DNA of 64,000 nt from Gonium pectorale. Taxonomy: Eukaryota > Chlorophyta > Chlorophyceae > Chlamydomonadales > Volvocaceae. The translations under genes were made by a program, and so were the position numbers. Under the pieces are notes generated by a model. The model was given only the letters and a program-made list of their open reading frames with translations, was not told the DNA's origin and ran no database searches. The stretch lies in NCBI GenBank assembly GCA_001584585.1, contig LSYV01000001.1:89069-153068 (forward strand), written 5' to 3'. Positions 11,216-20,752 of the stretch are shown here, one piece after another (position 1 is the first letter of the stretch; each line of letters opens with the position of its first letter).

Positions 11216-12400
11216 AATGACGAAAGAAAACACGAAGTTAGGAGGCGTTGTGGCTGGCAGCAGTCAGGGGCACGTTTAACATGCCGGCATGCAGAAGCAG
11301 ACCAAAGCGCTCACAGCCCGGTAGCCGAGCGCCGAAGGACCGATTGTGACTGTCGATGGATTAGGCTGCTCAGCGGAGAGGCAGCGGCCCCCGGGGGAGA
11401 GGGTACGGCAGGGGGTCCTACAGGCAATGACGGGGAGAAGAAGAGGGGGAAAAAGAGAACAGCCATGGGGCAAGGGCCCAAAAAGTGCAGGCGGCGGTCT
11501 GGAGGGTAGATTCCCACCGCCTGCAGGGGCACAGGGACATCAAGAAAGACCGTGCGCCGGTGGCGACAACGGCGGGAGTCACACTGCGGTCGCGGGCCCC
11601 GCAACAGCGGCGCCGGCGTCGCCACGGCCACGGTCGCCGCCGCCGCCGTGCGCGTGGACGGTTGCTGAGCACCTGACCACTTGTCCTACTTGTCCCACTT
11701 CTTGCAAGGTCCCGTCTCCGGAGAGCGGGATCCTGGCGGCTGTTATTGACCGGAACCGGGAATTGGGAAGCGGCGGGAACGGCGGGAGCCTAGAACTCGG
11801 AACATACATTATCTCCACAGGGCGACATTGTCATGCAGCTTCCGTGTTTGGTTCGCGCTGCACGCCGTGCTGACCTGCGTCTGCTCCCTCCCTCGGCGCA
11901 AGGCCTTGTGCCAACCTCCGTGAGGCATAACACTGCGCTGTGTGTTATATGTGCTTATCAGCGTGCTCAAGACACATGAGCTGCGCTGTGTGTCTTAATG
12001 GTATATCTGTATGTTCGGCACATTCCCGTTGACATACGTTATGCTGCACACCCGCTCCATAGGAGGACGGCCATCTGTTTGTTACAGCGGTCAAGGAGAA
12101 TGGCATGGCCACTCTGGTTAGGGTTAGGGTCAAAGATACCCGTCGAAGCCTGGAGTGCCTGCCCCTGGGGCCCGACCGGACTCATGTTCGCCGCATGCTT
12201 TGAGACGGGCAACAAGGACAAAGGTGCTATGCTGTCGTGGCTACTAGCGGCGGGCTGCCCCATAGACTGGCCGACGGCGGTCGCAAAGACCACGGCGGCT
12301 GTGGCGCAGGCATTGGACTTGGCTGCAACCTGCAAGGGATCCGGCATCACGTATTAAATTAAAGACATTCAGGAGGAGCACCGGAGGGCGTACGCATGGG
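11216..12400. other. no gene recognised
   Basis: Purine-rich and GC-rich stretches (about 11400-11780) keep long frames open on both strands, but they are low in complexity and match no family. At 12117-12131 there are two TTAGGG units only, which is not a telomeric array. Confidence 0.5.
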
Positions 12401-13360
12401 CCACGGCTGAAGCTCGCCGACACCAGCACCAAGGGCGTTCGAATTCTGCAAGGGTGGGTGCCTCGATGTGAAGGTGCCTTATAGGTCTGGGGAATCCGGT
12501 GGGACGTGTCTGGCAGGTCGCATGTACCGTGCAAGGACAAAGACGCCCTGGTTGTGAGTCTCTGACCTTTGGTCAAGGGGCGATGCAACGGCTTTTCCAC
12601 TGTCGCATTGCGTGCGGCGGCCGTTGGGGACGCCTGTGTCGGGCATGTCACAGGCTGCACTTGACATTGGGGTCATCAATGCCACGGGCTGCTCCCACGA
12701 CGGGCTGCTTGATTGAAATGGGATCTAGCGTCAAGTGCGTCGACAAGAGTTCCGTGCAGCCTGGCTATCTTCCGTCGGGGCGATTCGTTTTGCCTACTGG
12801 GTCAGCAGGGGTGCTGCGCTTCCTTGCCGACGCTGGTGTTCCGGCCCCCAAGGGTCTTGAGCCTAGCGCGCAATCGAAGTACTTTGCTCCGTTGGTGATA
12901 CCCGTTGGCAAAGTGATGGACAGCTTTGTTGACAGGCTTGACGCACGGCGGCAGCTGCCCCAAGTGCATGGGGCGCCCCGTGATTTCCATAGTGGGGAGA
13001 CGGGAGTCCAAATGTGTCGGTATGCCGGATGGATGGGCGACCCTGTCCATACTGCGACCGTGATGGTCCCCAGCCTGCACCAAACGCTGATGCGGTTTAG
13101 GCTAGGATGCTGGGAAACGGAAGTGAACCGGCCCAACGGACGAGCCCGGGCTGAGCGGACATGCGAGGCCTGTGGCGACGCTACGGCTATAGAGGATGGA
13201 CTGCATGTGTTCTGCGAATGCCCGTGTTACGAACAGCTCCGGGACTAGTGTTTGAGGGTGCCTTGGGTTTTAGGCATCGAGACATGACTACTATTATGAA
13301 GGAGGCTCCGCCCGCTCCTCTGGGAGCCTACCTGCAGGCTGTCTGGGACAGTTGACACGC
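12400..13360 (+). pseudogene. 3' relic of a LINE-type retrotransposon
   Basis: The frame 12499-13248 ends with the Cys/His arrangement typical of LINE C-termini: RFRLGCWETEV, CEACG, then HVFCECPCYEQLR. A one-base frameshift at about 13245 interrupts it. The next frame continues with LVFEGALGF and ends AYLQAVWDS at a stop at 13353-13355. No reverse transcriptase motif remains, so the copy is strongly 5'-truncated. It probably belongs to the L1-like group seen again at 30.1-32.3 kb, but the two are not close copies. Confidence 0.65.
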
Positions 13361-15255
13361 CATACTTCGGCGTCAGGCGCTGAAGCGGGGTCGAGACGGG
13401 GTCCATGACCCGCTCCTCCATCCCAATACTCGCAATTCGTCCATGCCCCCCCGGCTTTGACGGACGTGTAACCTGTAACTCGACGGTTTCCTCACGGAGC
13501 GTAGCGTAGTATATGGAAACCGAGGATTCCTGCGTTCCACGGGAGTGCACCCACACGGGTGTACGGCGGTTGTGCCTTAGGGAGGCGTGAAGTCGGTGTA
13601 GGTTATTCTCGCCGGTTACAACGTAGCCACGTAGATGCTTGTTCCGAGGTCCTAGTGGCTTGGAAAGCCTCCGTTTTAGGCCTCGGGATAACACCACCAA
13701 GGCGTCCCCGTGCGGTGAATAAGAACGCTTTCTCTGCTTGCAGGTACTTGAGCTGTTCGGAGCTGTGAATGTGTGTTTTGACAGGACTGGTCTTTGGCTT
13801 GTCAGACTTGGCCGGTTGGCACGGGTTCAGGTTGGCTTATAAAAGGAGTGGCAATGCTGGAAACCTGTTTTGCCCGACGAAAAAGCTTGAAAATCGACGA
13901 GGAGTTTTTTCCTGGGACGCCCTCCGGATAGGCATTTTTCGTCCGCTCCATAGACGGAGTCCCTTTCAGGGGCGGGGTTTTTTGCTTGAGGGTTTTTCGT
14001 TTAAGATAGCCAGCCTGCTAGTTCCGTGTCAATTGCCTTAGGTTTCGGAGTGCTGTGGGGCTTGGGCGGCGGGTACGCTGTTGGCATGTCTCTCTGGCTG
14101 CGCGGATCCATGCGTGCACTGTGTTACGTCGTGCGAATATGCGTGCGTGCTTGTGAACATGCTGCAAGCAAACAGACAAGGCAAACAGACTAGGCGAGGA
14201 AGGCGAGCGAGGCGAGGCAAACAGTCGAACGGCCGAGCAGTCTGGCATTCTAGCGTTCTAGCCGGCAGCCCAACAACCCATTACGCATAGTACCCGCTAC
14301 CCGCTCCCGCTACATGCCCCAGCTACGTGGCGCCCGCTGGCCTGGGGGACCCCGAGTGACTTAACGCTGCAATGGCGGCTGGGCTGGCTGAGCTGGGCTG
14401 GGCTGGGCTGCTCTCCAGACAGCAGAACCGGTAGTGCTGGAGTCGCGTTCGCGCGCCCGCTCGCTCGCTCTATGTTCGCGACGCCATGTGAACACACCTG
14501 CGGGTGAGGAGCGCCGCGGTGTGAGCTGCGGTATCACGGGGCTGTCAAAATGCGAGTTAACGTAATAGTGCAGTGCAAAGACCGGGGTCGGCCAGAGCCA
14601 CGAAACTGGCTGATAAGCAAGTCGCAGCGTACGACAAACTAAGGGCTCTCCGGCAAACTTAGGGCCCAAAACGGGTGTGTGCGCCAAGGCAGGGGTCTGG
14701 GTGGTCGAGGGAAGACGCCGTCTGGAGGCAGCTGGCTGAGGAGGAAGGAAAGGAAGACGGTGCTGCGGCTGAAGGGAGAGGAAACGTCGCGAGGCCGAAA
14801 ACGGGAAGCGGCTGCAGCTTACAGGCTGCACCAACAGCTGCCGAACCAAACAGCTAACAGCTGCCGAACCAACCGACCAGCTGCCGGCACCGGACTGCCC
14901 GCCCGTCGAACGACCCGCCTACGCGTGCACTGTGTGTGTTCGATATGATATATAAGATCTATGCATGACTGTATGTGTGTGAGGGGCCTTGCGGCGGGCG
15001 CCGGGCACCGTGGCGGTGTGAGAATGGCCAGCGCTAGACAATAGCTGAATTGGTGGGAAGGTGTTTGGTTTGGGCGCATGTGACCGCGTTCGCTGCGTTG
15101 AGGCTTGCAGTTTGGTGGGTTTGTGTGGCGAGGTCCGTTCGTTACATACCCACCCCGCCGCCGCGGCGTGCATCATGCAAAGGTGTGCTTTGCTGGGGCA
15201 CAGCGTGTCGCACACATGGCCGACCAGTGTATTTGAAGTTTTCATGGGTCACACA
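13360..15255. other. gene-free stretch with a TATA-like box and simple repeats
   Basis: This begins with what is probably the 3' UTR of the LINE relic. TATAAAAGG occurs at 13838, with no recognised transcript after it. A GCTGG-rich simple repeat lies at about 14376-14412 and a CGCTCG-rich one near 14455. No conserved protein is encoded. Confidence 0.45.
13838..13846 (+). promoter_or_regulatory. TATA-like sequence
   Basis: TATAAAAGG is a good match to a core promoter TATA box, but no gene or LTR has been recognised downstream, so its function is unproven. Confidence 0.25.
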
Positions 15256-15445
15256 CACATGGGGGAAGCCAGGGAGCCACTGATAGGCACGGGCAAGAGT
15301 GCAGAGCAAGTCGCAAGCACGCGTTCCAGCCGACCCATGCACTTGAGTTTCCATGGCCCCTACATACACAGGGGAAGCCAGGGAGCCAATGGTAGGCGCG
15401 GATTACATTGCACACCAAGTCGCAAGCACGCGTTCCAGCTGACCC
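15255..15445 (+). repeat. two tandem units of about 110 bp
   Basis: The block GGGGAAGCCAGGGAGCCA starts at about 15261 and again at about 15371. Both are followed by a common AAGTCGCAAGCACGCGTTCC block. Open frames here are a by-product of the repeat. Confidence 0.8.
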
Positions 15446-16446
15446 GTGGGTCGCTCCTCCCTCAGCTGCTCGAGCTCTCGGAGGTCGTGTGGGAAGCGGG
15501 TTAAGAACATGGCTCGCTGTGCAGTGCTGGTTGAACACGTGACGAGTGGCGGGAAAAGGCGATGAGGCGGGGTCCTCTCCTCCCGTGTGCCAGCACACCA
15601 GGCCAGCTCGCGGGTGGGGCGCGCCGGGGGGTGCAGGTGCGGCATGCGGACTTTGGCGCCGGCAAGCGCCCATCAAGCCCAGCAAGAGCCCATAGGGGGT
15701 ACACGTGTTCCAACCGCACCTGACCTCCTGGCAAGGGGGCCGCTACCGTGCTCGCCCCTTCCACAGGCCCGGTGGTCGCAGTGCCAGCAAGCGCCCATTC
15801 CGCAAATAGACTCTTTGGCCACCGTGATCGCCCCTTCCACCAGCGTGGATGTCGATGCGGTGGCGTGTGCCATGTGCCATGTGTGCGGTCTTTGGCGCTG
15901 CCGTTGGCCGGGGCCACAGACCTGGCCCCCTTCGCCGTCGCTTCGTACGAGTGGCGTGATGCCCGCGGGGCCGCGCTGGTTGGAGACGGCACCGGTACAC
16001 TTTGTGCTTGCTTGAGGCGGCGAGAGGCCTCGAGGCCGCGTGCTTGGTGTAAACGAAGGTAATCGCCAGGCTGTCGGAGGGTCAGGAGTGGTTAGGCAGA
16101 GATGGTTGATGGACTTTTGCCAGGCTTCGTCAAGGCGTATGGGCGTTGATAGGTAAGACATATGGGCGTTGATATGTAACCGGGAAAGAACGAAGGGGAG
16201 GCAGCGCGCTGAGTGCATTAGGGCACAGCTAGCTGCGCTCGTGGCGCCGCCGGGCGTGGCGATGGGCGCGCACACGCCCCACTAGCCCCACGCACGGAGG
16301 GGGGGAACTCTGTCCTGTCTCGCTGCCGCGACGAGCCCGAGACACAATTTCGTTGCGTGTGCCGTGGGAAGCGGGAGTAGATGCATCTGGCCCGCGGTGC
16401 AGCAGCGGGGCATGTGGGGGACAACCCTCGTGCCGGCGTCCTGCCT
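15446..16446. other. no gene recognised
   Basis: Degenerate internal repeats occur around 15655-15850, where GCAAGCGCCCATTCCGC-like blocks and CGCCCCTTCCAC recur. Nothing else could be assigned. Confidence 0.4.
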
Positions 16447-16950
16447 ACACGCTGGAGCGCCACTAGAAAACAAGTAGGGGAAAAGCTTCCTTGAAGCTTG
16501 GAAAAGGGCGGAGCCCCGTGAGACCGTACCGGGGATGTAGGTCATGAAGGGAGGAGGCGTGGAGCGTGTGTGTGTGTACCTTAGCGGATGCATGGGCAGG
16601 GGCACCCGGTTTGACTCTTAGACATGACCCGCACCCGCACGCACCCGCCGTATGGGGTAGGGGAGCGAGAAAGAGAGGCACACTCGTGTCAAACCGTCAT
16701 GAACCCCAGTGTTTGTCCGCAATTGGTCCCCAACGTTCATTAGAGAAGCCCCGTTTGGCTTGTGCGGGTTTAGTTGTGACCGTGCCGGGTCCATGAGTTG
16801 ACATTGTGAGCGCCAGCAAGCAACTCAGAGACCGGGCGCCTAGCAGCGGTATGTGCATATCACACGGTATAATCATGGCTTTATTCCGGCGCAGTTGGGG
16901 TTGTTTGGGTAGAGCAGCTTTCCAGTGCTGACCAGCCCATGGACGCGTTG
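16447..16950 (-). repeat. dispersed repeat of about 490 bp, copy 1 (inverted relative to 33.77-34.25 kb)
   Basis: The reverse complement of this stretch aligns along its length with 33765-34250. Shared blocks include GACAAACACTGGGGTTCATGA, CTAAACCCGCACAAG and the GGGGCTCCG...CTTTTCCAAGCTTC region. The similarity ends sharply at CATGGACGCG. No coding frame is conserved. It is probably a non-autonomous transposon. Confidence 0.7.
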
Positions 16951-16959
16951 ACCATCGCC

Positions 16960-18340
16960 AAATGCTAACCAACGGCTGTGGAATTCTACAAACATACACG
17001 GAATACTATTAGTATGAGACTGCACTAATTGGTTATGCGTGGTATAGAGTTTCGTCCGGACGCACGGACGGACGGACGGAGGCCATACCCAATCCCAGGG
17101 GGCTCCGCCCCCCAATGCCGCTTCGTGGCGGGGGCTCCGCCCAATAAAACGTCAATGTCCGTGTGTACGTGTGTGATCCTGCCGATCCCGCAGCTGTACC
17201 AAACGTGAGCTTGTGCCCCCGGCTGGCCCATTCGGAAGTCGCGTGTGGGACTGTGGGTTGTCTGTGTTTGGTCCTGTCGGTGCCGTCCGTCCGTGCCGTG
17301 TTGTCCCACCTCTGGTGCGCGATACCCTAAAAAGGGGTACGCGCGCCGCTTGCGCCGGTTGCTGCTTGATCACATGCATCCGATCAAGTCCCGTGTACCC
17401 GTCCATTGTGTTTGGTTGGGTGGCTGGTTTGGGTTGTTTGCACACCGTGGATGGATGCGGACGTGAGGCATGCTTGGGATCTCCTACGGACTTGCCCGGT
17501 GCTGGCCCTCCCGAGGAATCCCGACTACAAGTGTTCTTGTCGCGATGGTTGCACACGGCGGCGCAATGCGCGGCGCTATTGGACGCCACCGTGCGGTGCA
17601 GGGCCGCAGTGGACTGTGTGCGGCGTGCCGGAGGGGTGGGCACGTCATTCGCCCCCCTCTGGTGGCCGAGGGGGCACCGCTGGAGCCTCCGATCCAGAGG
17701 CAAGAGGGGCCGGCCCCGCCCCCGCCTGGCGCCTGGCGCCCGCCCGACTGTAAAAAATAAGTCCGACGGTAGCTGTTCGGGTGTACACACTCGTTCGGTT
17801 GATCATGGCGGTGGTGGTGGTGGTGGTGTCGTGGTTGTTTGCACACAGTGACTCTGGGGCCCCGGGCGGATTCATGTGCCCGGGGCCCTGGAGGGCAGGG
17901 CGTTTAGGTAGCGTGATGGTGGTAGTGGGTGTTCGGTTGTTTGGATGGGAGGAAGGCACGCGCCGCAAGGCCTGGCGACGTGTAAGTCTGGAGACCCAGC
18001 AGCTGAGCTGCGTGATTCTGGACAGATACCTCCGCTCTCAGCGTTACTCTGCTCAGCTCTTCTGCACGCTCTGATTAGCGAGAGGCCTCCTGCTGACGCA
18101 GCCGCCAATGAGGCACGCCCTCCCGCTTCGTCCGTCAGGGCAGAATTCAGGCCAGCACTGCTTTTTCGGGCAGCCTGTCGTTTCACCCCATGGATCGCTC
18201 TCCCCCTTCCCGCTCATACGAAGTTTGACCACCACGCGCTTTACTATTCGCGTTGGGGCACTGCGTCGCCGCCGGCGCCGATGGATTGGTTTTATGCCGG
18301 GTCTGCCGTCTCCACATCTCACCAGGTAACCTAGCCGCTT
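16960..18340. other. no gene recognised; GC-rich palindrome and ACGG repeat
   Basis: An (ACGG)n tract lies at about 17058-17078. It is followed by GGGGGCTCCGCCCCCC and a second GGGGGCTCCGCCC at about 17097-17145. These are self-complementary and recur near 32545-32575. The tracts of GTG or CAC at about 17808-17835 generate spurious His- or Val-rich frames. Confidence 0.5.
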
Positions 18341-18344
18341 CTTC

Positions 18345-18460
18345 GAACCGGCAGGGCTCGTCTGCTCGTCTCCGTCGCCCGCTATGCATTGTACCCGGCG
18401 CCCTGCTGGAAACGTCGGGTTTGCATGACCATAGAGGTCGCCTTCCAAGTTCTTATCTTT
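18345..18460 (-). repeat. hairpin repeat family, copy 5 (inverted)
   Basis: In reverse complement it reads GGCGACCTCTATGGTCATGC, then CCCGACGTTTCCAGCAGGGCG, and GGCGACGGAG with GAGCAGAC. It shares a subfamily with the copies at 29.13 and 36.96 kb. The inner hairpin is deleted. Confidence 0.6.
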
Positions 18461-18602
18461 CATCCCAGGGGACAGCTCAGTGGTTGGAAGCTGCGTACAT
18501 CATTGTACAATGGTCAACAGAAAGCTGAAGACGACGAGGTTTCTACAACACATACACGCAGTATTCGCTGGGTCCTGGCTTACGGTTTCTCCGGTACCAC
18601 GT

Positions 18603-19810
18603 TGTCACAACACAGTGCAGGCACGGCAGAGTGTGACCGGCAGCACGCAACTCCCCCCCTTGGCGATGAAAGCAGCCGACAAGGACGGCATACACGACGG
18701 CCAACCAAGCATTGCCTCAACGGCCTACATCACACGCGACTCAGCGCTTACAAAGAACTGAAAACCGTCATACCATCAGACTGGTACGATTCACTAGCAA
18801 TGCTTCAAACAACGGCAGTTAGCCTGCCATACTGCGGCGTATCCGCGTCCACAGTCCCGCGGCGCATACTCTAGTGGTATCCCTTTTTTTCCTTTAGCGC
18901 CGCACCCCAAAGACCCATAGCGCAGTCCCGTGGCGCGTGCCTAGCGCACAACCCGTGTTTTGCGCCACACCCCGATTCCCACAGCACAGTCCCGTGGCGC
19001 GTGCCTAGCGCACACCCCGTGTTTTGCGCCACACCCCATGATCCCCGCCCAGCGCCGCCACAACTGCAGCGCGCGCCTGCAGGCACCATGCACGATGCTT
19101 CAAAGCACCAGGGTCTGCCTCCAGCAGCCGAAACTGCACACCCATGAGCGGTGGTGTGCCGCAAGCCAGCCAATGAGTTTGCTTGCCTCGAACATACCAT
19201 GCGTGCGACTTATCCCTGAGCGCTTCACATGCCGCACTCAAAGGCCACAGCCCTGTTCCCTCGCGCAGCCCGGTGGCACCGGTTCTTGTCCGGACCCTCA
19301 TGTTTAGCCACCTGCTCCCCACCCGTGCACAGCCCAGGATAGCCCCCCAGATGGGAGGCCCGTTGCCCCTAGACATGCACCCAGTGTCCCGCCCTTCCCA
19401 GTGTCCCGCCCGCCCAGTCTGGAGCGAAAGGAGAGAGCCTTGCCTGCGCGGAGCGCCTAGCAGATCTCTCCTAGCGCAGCACTGGGGACCAGGCTGGCGA
19501 AAGCAATAAGGCTGGTGAGAGTTGTGGTCTGAAGAAGCTGTGTTGAGCCTTGGGACGTCTCCCTTAGCACTGCAAGCGTGAACTTACACACCGAACACTT
19601 ATGGCGCGCTCCAGACTAGCGACTCTGGGAGCGCGCACTGGCTATCTCCTCAAACAAGAATCTGCCGTACCACGTGATACGGCGACTGCCAACATGCTTG
19701 TTAGTACGCCTCCCGCTACAACGCCTCTCAGGCAACACAGCTAAGACAACATAAGCTACGCGCTCCTGTCAATGGCGACGTTGTGGTGGCGACATCCGTG
19801 TGTCTTGACA
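18603..19810 (-). mobile_element. deletion derivative of the LTR retrotransposon
   Basis: In reverse complement this is one LTR (19427-19810), then the 12 or so bases that follow the 5' LTR in the full element at 44955. It then jumps directly into the 3' internal region corresponding to about 56565-57364. The whole Gag-Pol region (about 11.6 kb) is missing and no second LTR follows at 18602. The 64-bp tandem block around GTGTGGCGCAAAACACG is kept. Open frames that mirror those at 56.6-57.0 kb are not genes. Confidence 0.85.
19427..19810 (-). repeat. LTR of the deletion derivative
   Basis: It has the same 384-bp length as the LTRs at 44571-44954 and 57365-57748. It differs at a modest number of positions, so it is older than the full-length insertion. 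It begins TGTCAAGACA on the minus strand. Confidence 0.9.
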
Positions 19811-19981
19811 ATGTGCGCTGACAGGGGCGTACTCCGGACTTCGTAAAAGGGGACGGATCATGGCGTTTCTCATCTTGCAAGCATAAGTTTGTCGGTCGTA
19901 CAGAAAGGAGATGAAATTAACGGCGGGGCGGGTGGGTGGGTTGTGGCAGTTCCACGATCTGGCCTCAAGAAACACGTTTTG

Positions 19982-20153
19982 TGCAGCAGGGCTGTGTACG
20001 GCAGCTGCATATAACCCAACCCAAGGAGGTCCCTTGCCATCTGGAGTACGCAACAGCACAGATGTCCTGTTGCGCAAAGGCTTACCCGAGAGATGGCAGG
20101 GACCCTAATGGGTTGGGTTATATGCAGCTGTCGTACACGGTCTGCTGCATACT
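19982..20153. other. long imperfect hairpin, possible small-RNA precursor
   Basis: Arms at 19994-20042 and 20091-20138 are complementary over about 48 nt with a few mismatches; both carry GCAGCTGCATATAACCCAACCC or its complement. The loop contains a further stem, GCAACAG with CTGTTGC. Outside, TGCAGCAG pairs with CTGCTGCA. A fold of this length and quality is typical of algal and plant miRNA precursors, but also of small foldback transposons. No coding function is seen. Confidence 0.55.
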
Positions 20154-20159
20154 GGACAA

Positions 20160-20750
20160 GGCGGCGCCGTGGTTCCAGGCAGTGGTCGCGAGCGGACAAT
20201 GGACGATGGAGCAACAGCACTAGATCATGGGGTTGCATGTGTTTTGGAGCGCTCCTGCTAAGAACTCTTCGCGACCAGTTCGTGACCAGCGTTCATGATG
20301 CCATTGCGCCACGTTTTGCCCCCCGCCCGCCCCGGGTCTGATGGCACCCGTAACCCGTAAACTTATGCGTTCGCCTATGTAGCTCCAAGCGACATGCTGA
20401 CAGCACTCCGACGCGCCGTTCCCCCTTTTCCCACAGCTTTGTTGCCGCGGCTGGACCTTGTGCTCCTGTGACCTGCGCTTCCGCAACACCGCTGCCCTGC
20501 CTTGTATAGCTTTTCAGAGAAAGCACTATTCTGGGGCAGAACTAGAGAGTCAGCAACAAGCATGAGTCCGTCGACTGGTCGCTGCTTAAAGCCCTTTTTG
20601 ACAATGGCACGCTTCGGGTGTGGGCCCATTCATTAATAATCCAGGACCGTACGACGTTGTTCGTTCAGCCGCCGGCCGCAACTTTGTGGAACATTTTGAT
20701 GCAACCAAGAGGTTGCATATTGCTCTGACCACGACCATCAAGCGACGACA
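20160..20750. other. upstream region of thermospermine synthase
   Basis: No gene is seen. This is the presumed promoter and 5' UTR of the next gene. No clear TATA box is present. Confidence 0.4.
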
Positions 20751-20752
20751 GC

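Noticed and set aside
11346..11873. 175-codon plus frame
   Set aside because: Low-complexity purine- and Pro-rich translation, open in other frames too; no splice structure or family.
12117..12131. TTAGGGTTAGGG as telomeric repeat
   Set aside because: Only two units. The usual Chlamydomonas telomere unit is TTTTAGGG, so this is chance.
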